A stretch of DNA of 64,000 nucleotides, taken from positions 124,001 through 188,000 of the forward strand of contig NZ_BDCM01000012.1 of NCBI RefSeq assembly GCF_001613505.1, written 5' to 3'. Both the position numbers and the translations under genes were made by a program. The stretch is from Nocardia mikamii NBRC 108933 (GTDB lineage Bacteria > Actinomycetota > Actinomycetes > Mycobacteriales > Mycobacteriaceae). Under the pieces are notes generated by a model, which saw only the letters and a program-made list of their open reading frames with translations, had not been told where the DNA came from and did not search any database. Positions 17,258 to 25,196 of the stretch are shown here, piece by piece (the stretch's first letter is position 1; the number at the start of each line of letters is the position of its first letter).

Positions 17258-18246
17258 GACACCGCGTCTCCGGCGGACCGCTCACCGCTGCGCACGGCCT
17301 GCGCTGCGGCGATCCGCTCCAGCCGCTGCGGCGACAGATCCCGCTCCCACAGCGGCTGCAACATATGCCAGTCGGCGGGGTGTTCGGCGATATTGGCGGC
17401 GAACCGGTTCGCCAGCCGCTGGGTGGCCGCATCGACACCGCCCGAAACATCCAGTGGCGCTTCGGTTTTCAGCCCCCACCCCTCACGGCCCCGCTCGTCA
17501 ACCGTGAACCAGGCGTGCACCGGCATCAGCGCGGCGCCGGTCTCGATGGCCAATTTCGCCGCGCCCGCCGGCATCCAGGTGCGTTCGCCGAAGAACTCCA
17601 CCGGCACACCCTTGCCGGTCAGGTCGCGCTCGCCCATCAGGCAGACCACCTTGTTGTCGCGCAACCGTTGCGCGAGCTGCCGGAACGGCGGCTGCTCCCC
17701 GCCGGTGAGCGCGAATACCTCGAACCCGAGGCTTTCGCGATAGGCCACGAAGCGCTCGAACAGCGATTCCGGCTGCAGCCGTTCGGCCACCGTCGCGAAG
17801 CTGCCGTAGTGCTGCACCAGCCACACGCCGGCCATATCCCAGTTCCCCGAATGCGGCAGCACGAAGATCGCACCGCGTCCCTCGGCGAGCGCGGCGTCCA
17901 GATGCTCCAACCCCTCGGGTGGCGGCATGAGCGGCGAATCCGCCAGTGCCGCATGGTCGAGGGTCGGCAGCCGGAACGCCTCGCGCCAGTACCGGGCATA
18001 CGAGCGCATCGAGGCGTGGATCACCTCGTCCGGCACGTCGAGCGGATCGACGCCCAGCACCCGGGCGAGATTGCGGCGCAACTGATTCGGTCCCTGACCG
18101 CGATGGGTGGCACGGTTCGCACGCCGGGCCGCCCAATCACCACCGAAGTCGAACCAGCGGCGCGCGGTGCGCTCCGGCAGCCCCCGCACCAGTCGCCACC
18201 CGGCCGCATAGGCCCCGTCGGTCAGCGCCGCCCTCATCTGCGTCAC
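17254..18246 (-). CDS. Phosphatidylinositol mannoside acyltransferase
   Basis: This 330-residue member of the LpxL/HtrB-like lysophospholipid acyltransferase family acylates the 6-position of the first mannose of PIM1/PIM2 (PatA, Rv2611c, in mycobacteria). The catalytic HX4D motif is seen as HSGNWDMAG near residue 130, and PVEFFGERTWMPAGAAKLA matches the second conserved block. It starts at a GTG 13 bases after the pgsA stop and overlaps pimA by four bases. Gene order supports the assignment strongly. Confidence 0.93.
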   Translation of the reverse strand: MTQMRAALTDGAYAAGWRLVRGLPERTARRWFDFGGDWAARRANRATHRGQGPNQLRRNLARVLGVDPLDVPDEVIHASMRSYARYWREAFRLPTLDHAALADSPLMPPPEGLEHLDAALAEGRGAIFVLPHSGNWDMAGVWLVQHYGSFATVAERLQPESLFERFVAYRESLGFEVFALTGGEQPPFRQLAQRLRDNKVVCLMGERDLTGKGVPVEFFGERTWMPAGAAKLAIETGAALMPVHAWFTVDERGREGWGLKTEAPLDVSGGVDAATQRLANRFAANIAEHPADWHMLQPLWERDLSPQRLERIAAAQAVRSGERSAGDAVS

Positions 18247-18259
18247 GCCCGTACCACCT

Positions 18260-18931
18260 TCATTTCGCCGTATCGGAGTCGGCCTTGGTCACCGGCGCGA
18301 TCACGTCGCGGGCACCGGCCGAATTCCGTACCGCCAGGACTCGCTGGAAGACGGTGACGATGCTCAGCACCGCCAGGATGTACATCGCCACATACACGGC
18401 GTAGGTGAGCCACTCGATGTCGAAATAGCCACCGATGCCGGTGAAACCGGCGCCAACCAGCACGATCACCAGGCGGTCGGGACGTTCGATGATCCCGCCG
18501 TCGGCCGACAGCCCGCTCGCCTCCGCCCGCGCCTTGGCATAGGAGATCACCTGCGAGGTCACCAGGACCACCAGCGTCGCCACGAACAGGTGCTTGCTGT
18601 GCTCGTGATACACCGACCACCAGGCGAGCGCACCGAAGATGGCGCCGTCGGCCACGCGGTCACAGGTGGCATCCAGGACCGCACCGTATTTCGTCCCGCC
18701 GCCGCGGGCGCGGGCCATCGCCCCATCGAGCATGTCGAACATGACGAAGAGCCAGATCACCATCGTTCCCCAGAACAGGTGATCGGTCGGGAACAGCGTC
18801 ACCGCGGCCACGATCGAGGCGGTGGTGCCGATCAGCGTCATCGCATCGGGCGTGAGCCCGGTGCTCACCAGCGCCCGTCCCAGCGGCGCGGTCGCCTTGG
18901 CGAACGTCTCCCGACCGAAGAAGCTCAGCAC
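18260..18931 (-). CDS. pgsA: Phosphatidylinositol phosphate synthase PgsA
   Basis: The enzyme joins CDP-diacylglycerol to inositol 1-phosphate, giving phosphatidylinositol phosphate, the precursor of PIMs. The 223-residue membrane protein shows the CDP-alcohol phosphotransferase signature DGAMARARGG, then GAVLDATCDRVAD, which binds the metal ions. About six hydrophobic segments are present. It starts at a GTG one base after the HIT gene stop codon, so both are read as one unit. In actinobacteria this position in the operon is always the PI-phosphate synthase, not the PG-phosphate synthase. Confidence 0.94.
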   Translation of the reverse strand: MLSFFGRETFAKATAPLGRALVSTGLTPDAMTLIGTTASIVAAVTLFPTDHLFWGTMVIWLFVMFDMLDGAMARARGGGTKYGAVLDATCDRVADGAIFGALAWWSVYHEHSKHLFVATLVVLVTSQVISYAKARAEASGLSADGGIIERPDRLVIVLVGAGFTGIGGYFDIEWLTYAVYVAMYILAVLSIVTVFQRVLAVRNSAGARDVIAPVTKADSDTAK

Positions 18932-18932
18932 G

Positions 18933-19568
18933 CTACTCGACTTCCTTCGCCTCGTGCCACGCCCCGGCCAGCAGGGCCCGCGTCTCCCGCAGCAACTGCG
19001 GCATCACCTTCACCCCGCCGACGACGGTGATGAAATTGGCGTCCCCGCCCCAGCGGGGAACGATGTGCTGATGCAGGTGGTCGGCCAGCGATCCCCCGGC
19101 CACACCGCCGAGATTGAGCCCGACGTTGAAGCCCTCGGGCCGCGACACCTTCTTGATCACCCGGATCGCCCGCTGGGTGAACGCCATCAGTTCGGCGCTC
19201 TCCTCCGGGGTCAGATCCTCCAGGTCGGCCACCCGCCGGTACGGCACCACCATCATGTGGCCGGGGTTGTACGGATACAGGTTGAGCACCGCGAACACCC
19301 ATTCGCCGCGCGCGATGACCAGCCCGTCCTCGTCCGACATCTTCGGGATCTCGGTGAAGGGGTGCTTCAGCCCGGCCGAGGTCTTGTCCTCGGCGCCGGC
19401 GGGCGCGTCGGCGTCGGCCGGCCCGCTCCGGCTGTCGCGATCGGCGACCGCGCCGGTGATGTAGGACATCCGGTACGGCGTCCACAATCGCTGCAACCGG
19501 TCCGGGTCCCCCGCCCCCGTGTCGACGATCCGACCCGGATCCTGTTGCGTCACAGCCTCTTCCACCAT
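18933..19568 (-). CDS. HIT domain nucleotide phosphorylase/hydrolase (Rv2613c-like)
   Basis: The 211-residue protein carries the histidine triad in SLADHLHQHIVPRW and the PYNPGHMMVVPYRR block typical of HIT proteins. The M. tuberculosis counterpart at this locus is known to act on Ap4A as a phosphorylase. Residues 40-65 are a low-complexity Asp/Ala/Gly stretch that looks like a disordered insert. I chose the ATG at 19568, eight bases after the thrS stop; a GTG five codons upstream would overlap thrS. It lies between thrS and pgsA in the conserved operon. Confidence 0.9.
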   Translation of the reverse strand: MVEEAVTQQDPGRIVDTGAGDPDRLQRLWTPYRMSYITGAVADRDSRSGPADADAPAGAEDKTSAGLKHPFTEIPKMSDEDGLVIARGEWVFAVLNLYPYNPGHMMVVPYRRVADLEDLTPEESAELMAFTQRAIRVIKKVSRPEGFNVGLNLGGVAGGSLADHLHQHIVPRWGGDANFITVVGGVKVMPQLLRETRALLAGAWHEAKEVE

Positions 19569-19576
19569 GCCCTCAC

Positions 19577-21655
19577 TCACGCCCCACCGGTCCGGACCTC
19601 GAATCCTTCCGCGCTCGGCGAGGCGTTGTCGCGCCGCGAGATCCAGTCGACGACGGTCGCCACCGCATCGGCCACCGGTACGGTGTTGACCTGGGTGCCG
19701 TCGCGGAAGCGGAAGCTCACCGCACCGGCGTTCACATCGCGCTCGCCGGCCAGCAGCATGAACGGCACCTTCTGCGCGGTGTGGTTGAAGATCTTCTTCT
19801 GCATCCGGTCGTCGCTGCGGTCGACCTCGGCTCGCACCCCGTGCGCGCGCAGTTCCTCCACCACCGTGTCCAGATGGTCGGCGAACGCGTCGGCGACCGG
19901 GATGCCGACCACCTGCACCGGCGCCAGCCAGGCCGGGAACGCGCCCGCGTAATGCTCGGTGAGCACGCCGAAGAATCGTTCGATGGACCCGAACAGGGCG
20001 CGGTGGATCATCACCGGGCGCTGCTTGGTGCCGTCGGAGGCGGTGTATTCCAGGCCGAAACGCTCGGGCAGGTTGAAGTCGAGCTGAATGGTCGACATCT
20101 GCCAGGTGCGGCCCAGCGCGTCCTTGGCCTGCACGGAGATCTTCGGGCCGTAGAAGGCGGCACCGCCCGGATCCGGGACCAGATCCAGACCCGAATCGGT
20201 GGCAACCTTGCGCAGCGTCTCGGTGGCCTCCTCCCACAATTCGTCGGAGCCCACGAATTTCTGCGGATCCTTGGTCGACAATTCCAGGTAGAAATCGTCC
20301 AGACCGTAATCGCGCAGCAGGCTCAGCACGAATTGCAGCGTCGAGGTCAGTTCGGCGTGCATCTGCTCTTTGGTGCAGTAGATGTGCGCGTCGTCCTGGG
20401 TCATGCCGCGCACCCGGGTCAACCCGTGGACGACACCGGACTTCTCGTAGCGATACACCGACCCGAATTCGAACAGCCGCAGCGGCAGCTCCCGATACGA
20501 CCGGCCGCGCGAGCGGAAGATCAGATTGTGCATCGGGCAGTTCATCGGCTTGACGTAATAGTCCTGGCCGGGTTTGCGCACGGTGCCGTCGTCGTTGTAT
20601 TCGGCGTCGAGATGCATGGCCGGGAACATGCCCTCGCGATACCAGTCGAGGTGTCCGGAGACCTCGAACAGATGCCCCTTGGTGATATGCGGGGTGTTGA
20701 CGAATTCGTAGCCGGCCGCGATGTGGCGGCGACGGGAATAATCCTCGAGCTCCTTGCGGATGATGCCACCCTTGGGGTGGAACACCGGCAGGCCCGAACC
20801 CAATTCGTCCGGGAAGGAGAACAGATCCAGTTCCAGTCCGAGTTTGCGATGATCGCGCTTTTCGGCCTCTTCCAGGACGTGCAGGTGGTTCTCCAGCGCC
20901 TCCGGCGATTCCCAGGCGGTGCCGTAGATGCGCTGCAGATCCTCGCGGTTCTGGTCACCGCGCCAATAGGCCGCCGAGGAGCGGGTCAGCTTGAACGCGG
21001 GAATGAACTTCGTGGTCGGGATGTGCGGGCCGCGGCACAGGTCGCCCCACACCTTCTCGCCGGAGCGCGGGTCGAGATTGTCGTAGATGGTCAGCTCTTT
21101 ACCGCCGACCTCCATGACCTCCGGATCGTCGATACCCGATTTATCGGAGATCAGCTCGAGTTTGAACGGCTCCTTGGCCAATTCCACCCGGGCCTCGTCG
21201 ACCTCGACCACCCGGCGCGAAAACCGTTGCGCGCCTTTGATGATCTTCTTCATCCGGGATTCGAGCTTGGCCAGATCCTCGGGGGTGAAGGGCCGCTCGA
21301 CCTGGAAGTCGTAGTAGAAGCCGTCCTTGATCGGCGGGCCGATGCCGAGTTTGGCCTCGGGGAATTCCTGCTGCACCGCCTGGGCCAGCACGTGGGCGGC
21401 CGAATGGCGGATGACGCTGCGGCCGTCCTCGGAACCGGCGGTGACGGCCTCGACCTCGACGTCGGTCTCGGGCGCCCAGGACAGGTCCCTCAGGTTGCCC
21501 TCGTCGTCGCGGACGACGACGACGGTGTCGGGGCCCTTGGTGGCCAGGCCCGCTTCGCGCACCGCGGCGCCCGCCGTCGTCCCGGCCGGCACCCGGACGA
21601 GGGCGGCGGGGGTTATGCGGGCTGAGGTGGTCACGGCTGCGCTCTCCTTAGACAT
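19577..21655 (-). CDS. thrS: Threonyl-tRNA synthetase
   Basis: A class II aminoacyl-tRNA synthetase that charges tRNA-Thr. The 692-residue chain has, in order, a TGS domain (PAGTTAGAAVREAG), the editing domain with HSAAHVLAQAVQ and the RGPHIPTTKF zinc-region block, the catalytic domain with MNCPMHNLIF and RVRGMTQDDAHIYC, and a C-terminal anticodon-binding domain. The ATG at 21655 lacks an upstream ribosome site; an in-frame GTG at 21634 has AAGGAG nine bases before it and may be the true start. It heads the pim operon, as in mycobacteria. Confidence 0.95.
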   Translation of the reverse strand: MSKESAAVTTSARITPAALVRVPAGTTAGAAVREAGLATKGPDTVVVVRDDEGNLRDLSWAPETDVEVEAVTAGSEDGRSVIRHSAAHVLAQAVQQEFPEAKLGIGPPIKDGFYYDFQVERPFTPEDLAKLESRMKKIIKGAQRFSRRVVEVDEARVELAKEPFKLELISDKSGIDDPEVMEVGGKELTIYDNLDPRSGEKVWGDLCRGPHIPTTKFIPAFKLTRSSAAYWRGDQNREDLQRIYGTAWESPEALENHLHVLEEAEKRDHRKLGLELDLFSFPDELGSGLPVFHPKGGIIRKELEDYSRRRHIAAGYEFVNTPHITKGHLFEVSGHLDWYREGMFPAMHLDAEYNDDGTVRKPGQDYYVKPMNCPMHNLIFRSRGRSYRELPLRLFEFGSVYRYEKSGVVHGLTRVRGMTQDDAHIYCTKEQMHAELTSTLQFVLSLLRDYGLDDFYLELSTKDPQKFVGSDELWEEATETLRKVATDSGLDLVPDPGGAAFYGPKISVQAKDALGRTWQMSTIQLDFNLPERFGLEYTASDGTKQRPVMIHRALFGSIERFFGVLTEHYAGAFPAWLAPVQVVGIPVADAFADHLDTVVEELRAHGVRAEVDRSDDRMQKKIFNHTAQKVPFMLLAGERDVNAGAVSFRFRDGTQVNTVPVADAVATVVDWISRRDNASPSAEGFEVRTGGA

Positions 21656-21772
21656 GTCGGCATTCTTGTTCCAGGCCGGTCGACGAACAGAAATCTCACC
21701 GGCGCGACCAATGCTATCGGGACAGTACCGGTCGTGCGCCGATGGACCGGCCGCGAAGCGGCCGCGGCCCGC

Positions 21773-22420
21773 TCACCCGCGCCGGGCCAGCTCGGTGAGC
21801 AGCCGCTGCCGCTCGGCGGCGGGCCTTTTGGGGCAGCTGGTGCACATATCGCAACCGGGCACCTCGTAGACCAGGCAGCAGGAGACGCGCCGCACGAACG
21901 TGCGCGCGGCGATATCGGTGAATCGCGGCGCGGGCAGCCGCTCCCCGACCTGGGCGGCCAGCCGGGCGCCCGCCTCGGGGTCGCCCGCGTCGATGGCGCG
22001 GTTGCCGATCGCGTCGGCGACGATCGCCCACAGCGCTGCCGGACCGGCGCCGGTCACCCGGGCCACGACCGGGATGACGCGCCGCAGGGTGTCGCCCAGC
22101 GCGGCGCCGACCGCCTCGGACTCGCCCACGGATTCGGCCACGATCCGCTCGATGCCACCGTCGGGCCGGATCTCGCAGCGCAGCCGTTCCAGCGTGGGGT
22201 CGGGTGCCGGTGCGCCGGTCGCGTAGGCCTCGGTGATCGGATCCACCAGCGCCGAGGCGGCCATACACCACCACAGCGTGCCCGAGACACGGGAATTGCC
22301 TGTGCCCCAGGAGATTCCCATATCGGCGATCCGTTCCGACAGCCACGCGGGCTCGGTGAGTTTGGTGCCGGCCACCTGGGCGGGCACCCCGGACGCCACC
22401 GACTGCGCCACCATTTCCAT
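21773..22420 (-). CDS. (2Fe-2S)-binding protein with FhuF-type C-terminus
   Basis: The 215-residue protein ends with VRRVSCCLVYEVPGCDMCTS, the CC-x10-C-x2-C pattern that holds a 2Fe-2S cluster in FhuF-like ferric siderophore reductases. The N-terminal 150 residues are a helical domain with SGTLWWCMAASALVDP. The ATG at 22420 follows GGAG by five bases; an upstream ATG at 22471 lacks such a site. It is probably a cytoplasmic reductase that frees iron from siderophores, but no transporter or siderophore gene is adjacent. Confidence 0.75.
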   Translation of the reverse strand: MEMVAQSVASGVPAQVAGTKLTEPAWLSERIADMGISWGTGNSRVSGTLWWCMAASALVDPITEAYATGAPAPDPTLERLRCEIRPDGGIERIVAESVGESEAVGAALGDTLRRVIPVVARVTGAGPAALWAIVADAIGNRAIDAGDPEAGARLAAQVGERLPAPRFTDIAARTFVRRVSCCLVYEVPGCDMCTSCPKRPAAERQRLLTELARRG

Positions 22421-22665
22421 CCGACTCCGATCCACATCGATCCAGCGAATGCACCACCTCCACCATGACATGTCCGGCGCGCTCGCATCGAGGCGCCGGC
22501 AGGGTTTCGGGGTGCGCCGCTCAGCGTATCGGCGCGGGCGCCGCCGACGCTCAGGCGCGCCGCGACAGCCGTCCCCGGGTCGGGGCGGGACGGCTGCCGC
22601 GGCGAAGGGGACGGGTGCGCGAGTTCGGCTGTCGGGCCGACGAACTCGCGCACCCTCCGCCCGGA

Positions 22666-24906
22666 TCAGGCGTGGGTCGGATTCCGGGCGGGTATTCCGG
22701 GTCGCTCCGCATCGGTGATCTCGGCGATGCCGGTCGTGGTGACCTCGAGGACCCGTGCGGTTCCGATATCGAAGAACAGGCCCGAAAGCGCAACACCGCG
22801 CTCCTCGACGGCCCGTGCGACGACCGGATGCTCCCGCAGCGTCTCCAGCTGGACCGCGACGTTGACCATGCTCAGCTGGTCGGCCGGGCCGTAACCGGCG
22901 GCCGCCGCGGCCGCCGCCACCGGATGGCCGCCGCGGTAGCGCTGCAGGGCCTCGGCGCCGTGGGCCAGCCAGTCGTCGATATCGGGACCGGCGGACCGGT
23001 CGGACAGCAGGGCGTTCATCGCACCGCAGCCCGAATGTCCGCACACCACGACGTTGCGCACCGACAGATTGTGCAGCGCGAAACTCAGCGCGGCGTCCAC
23101 CGACACATCGGTGCCGCGCGCCGGGATCAGGTTGCCGATATTGCGGACGGTGAACAGGTCACCGGGACCGCTGTTGGTGATCACGTTCGGCACGATCCGC
23201 GAGTCGGAGCAGGTCAGGAAGAAGGAGTCCGGGTCCTGACCGTTGCGCAATTCGTCCAGGTGCGGACGCATCACGTGGGCGTGGCTGCGATGGTAGGCGG
23301 CGACACCGGCGGCGACGGGATTGCCACCCTCGGAACGCCACGGTCCCAGCACGTCGTCGAGCAGCCCGCGGGCGCGGGCCCGCCGCGGCGGACGCTCGGC
23401 CGCATCGGCCATGCGCGCGGTCCCGATCTCGACGAATTCGACGGTGCCACCGGTACTTTCGTGCTGCTGCGCCCAGGAGTGGATGGCATCGTAGGCGGCG
23501 TGGTCGAGGAAGTCGACCGTCAGCTCCACCAGGACGTCCGCCCCGGCGGGCACCTTGGCCAGCTGCCCGGTCAACTTCGGCAGGGCGAGGAAGGTGCAGG
23601 TGCCGTCCACGCTCACCAGCCACCGGTCGGTTTCCTCGACCGGAGCGGCCTCGACCGAGACACGCACCACGCGCCACAGCAGCAGCGCGAAGGCGACGAC
23701 CAGACCGATCAGCACACCTTCGAGCAGGTTCAAGAACACCACCGCGGCGATGGTCACCGCGTAGATCACCAGTTCGCCGGTACGGTGCGCGATCTTGATG
23801 TGGGCGAGCTTCACCAGCTGGATGCCGATCATCACCAGCAGGCCGGCCAGCGCCGATTTGGGGATCTGCTCGACCACGCCCACCAGGGCGATCGAGAACA
23901 GCAGCACCCAGACACCGTGCAGCAGCGCCGAGGCCCGGCTGCGCGCGCCGGCGGTCACATTGGTCGCACTACGAACGATCACACCGGTGACCGGCAAGCC
24001 ACCGATCATGCCGGAGGTCACGTTGGCCGCACCCTGCGCCATGAGTTCACGGTCGAAGTTGGTACGCGGACCGGTGTGCATCTTGTCGACGGCGACGGCC
24101 GACAGCAGGCTTTCCACGCTGGCGATCAGGGCCACGGTCAGCACCGCCAGCGCGACACCGCTCCAATCTCCGCTGGGCATGTCGGGCAGGCCGACGGCGT
24201 CGAACAGCGACCCGCTCATCGTGATGCGGGCAGGGTCTCCGGGCAGCACCAGCGACAGCGCGGTGGCGACCACGATCGCCACCAGCGGTCCGGGGACCAC
24301 CCGGATCTTGGCCGGCACCCAGCGCCAGCAGAGCATGATCGCGATGACCAGTCCGCCGATCACGACGTCGATACCGCTGAGATGCAGCAGCTGATTCGGC
24401 AATTCGGCGACGTTCTCCCACGCCGAGCTCTGCGACGATCCGCCGAGCAGGACATGAACCTGCTGCAAGGCGATGGTGATACCGATGCCGGCGAGCATCG
24501 CGTGCACGACGACCGGTGCGATGGCGAGCGCGGCGCGCGCGATCCGGCTCAGGCCGAACACGATCTGCAGCACGCCCGCGCCGACGGTGATGAAACAGGT
24601 TGTCTTCCAGCCGAATTGATTGATGGTCTCGGCCATGACCACGGTCAGTCCGGCGGCCGGGCCGCTGACCTGCAGGACGGAGCCCCCCAGGGATCCCACC
24701 ACGATGCCGCCCACGGCGGCGGCGATGAGCCCGGCCGCGACCGGGGCGCCGGTGGCGACCGCGATGCCGATCGAGAGCGGAAGCGCGACGAGAAAGACGA
24801 CGACGGATGCGGGTAGATCGTGTCGAAGGACCGAGTTCATCCGGTCCGACCAGCTGGGGCCCGGCGGGGCCGAGGGTCTGGGCGTAGCGACGGTGTCGGT
24901 GGACAT
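22666..24906 (-). CDS. Bifunctional SulP anion transporter / beta-carbonic anhydrase, copy 1
   Basis: A 746-residue fusion. Residues about 30-420 are a SulP permease with 10-12 membrane segments (DLPASVVVFLVALPLSIGIA at the start, then LPVTGVIVRSATNVTAGARS). Residues 430-520 form a STAS-like stretch. The last 220 residues are a beta-carbonic anhydrase with zinc ligands in TCSDSRIVPNV and VVCGHSGCGAMN. It probably imports bicarbonate or sulfate-type anions and interconverts CO2 and bicarbonate at the membrane. AAGGAG lies five bases before the ATG. A paralogue lies directly upstream with its own promoter. Confidence 0.92.
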   Translation of the reverse strand: MSTDTVATPRPSAPPGPSWSDRMNSVLRHDLPASVVVFLVALPLSIGIAVATGAPVAAGLIAAAVGGIVVGSLGGSVLQVSGPAAGLTVVMAETINQFGWKTTCFITVGAGVLQIVFGLSRIARAALAIAPVVVHAMLAGIGITIALQQVHVLLGGSSQSSAWENVAELPNQLLHLSGIDVVIGGLVIAIMLCWRWVPAKIRVVPGPLVAIVVATALSLVLPGDPARITMSGSLFDAVGLPDMPSGDWSGVALAVLTVALIASVESLLSAVAVDKMHTGPRTNFDRELMAQGAANVTSGMIGGLPVTGVIVRSATNVTAGARSRASALLHGVWVLLFSIALVGVVEQIPKSALAGLLVMIGIQLVKLAHIKIAHRTGELVIYAVTIAAVVFLNLLEGVLIGLVVAFALLLWRVVRVSVEAAPVEETDRWLVSVDGTCTFLALPKLTGQLAKVPAGADVLVELTVDFLDHAAYDAIHSWAQQHESTGGTVEFVEIGTARMADAAERPPRRARARGLLDDVLGPWRSEGGNPVAAGVAAYHRSHAHVMRPHLDELRNGQDPDSFFLTCSDSRIVPNVITNSGPGDLFTVRNIGNLIPARGTDVSVDAALSFALHNLSVRNVVVCGHSGCGAMNALLSDRSAGPDIDDWLAHGAEALQRYRGGHPVAAAAAAAGYGPADQLSMVNVAVQLETLREHPVVARAVEERGVALSGLFFDIGTARVLEVTTTGIAEITDAERPGIPARNPTHA

Positions 24907-25024
24907 AGTGCTCCTTCACCGGAGCCGCCGCGGCGGTCCGGTCGGTCGAACATGCTCTCCAGGCATCGAATTCAGCTGCGAGACTTCGTTGTCCAGCAGT
25001 GAGCCGGAAGCGAGGGCAACCCTA

Positions 25025-25054
25025 ATAGTAAAGACTAAGCAAAGGCTTAGAAAA
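25025..25054 (-). promoter_or_regulatory. Promoter with dyad in the spacer, SulP copy 1
   Basis: Read on the minus strand, TTTTCT, an 18-bp spacer and TACTAT (25025-25030) form the promoter. Inside the spacer is a perfect dyad, CTAAGC-AAAG-GCTTAG (25035-25050). The block from 25022 to 25056 aligns with the matching block upstream of copy 2. Confidence 0.5.
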
Positions 25055-25087
25055 GGATCTTTAGCCTCGCACACGTTCCGGATTCGA

Positions 25088-25103
25088 TGTGACGGCCCTC
25101 ACC
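25088..25103. promoter_or_regulatory. CRP-like half-conserved site, SulP copy 1
   Basis: TGTGA-CGGCCC-TCACC differs at one position from the TGTGA-N6-TCACA consensus used by actinobacterial CRP. It is centred 65 bp upstream of the -10 box, almost the same spacing as in copy 2. Confidence 0.4.
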
Positions 25104-25196
25104 CGCCTGGAGCTCCGACCTGCACCGGCACCACTGTGCGCCCGCTCAGGGCACGTTTTCCATCCGGCGAAATTGCCAGAACTGGGAATGCTCCTT

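Larger units (their letters stand above)
24907..25196. other. Intergenic promoter region of SulP-carbonic anhydrase copy 1
   Basis: These 290 bases separate the two fusions and hold no gene. They carry a -10 TACTAT, a dyad and a near-consensus CRP half-palindrome, all reading toward copy 1, so this gene is transcribed independently of its neighbour. Confidence 0.6.

Noticed and set aside
19781..21625. A 614-codon open frame antisense to thrS
   Set aside because: Shadow of the thrS codon pattern; the product has no recognisable domain.
697..21655. The pim block read as a biosynthetic cluster for a novel metabolite
   Set aside because: Gene by gene it matches the conserved mycobacterial PI-mannoside operon.
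22465..24816. A 783-codon frame antisense to SulP copy 1
   Set aside because: His/Asp/Gln-rich shadow product; the same artefact appears opposite copy 2.
24907..25196. Riboswitch upstream of the SulP genes
   Set aside because: The conserved block is better explained as a promoter with an operator dyad; no extended leader structure was seen.
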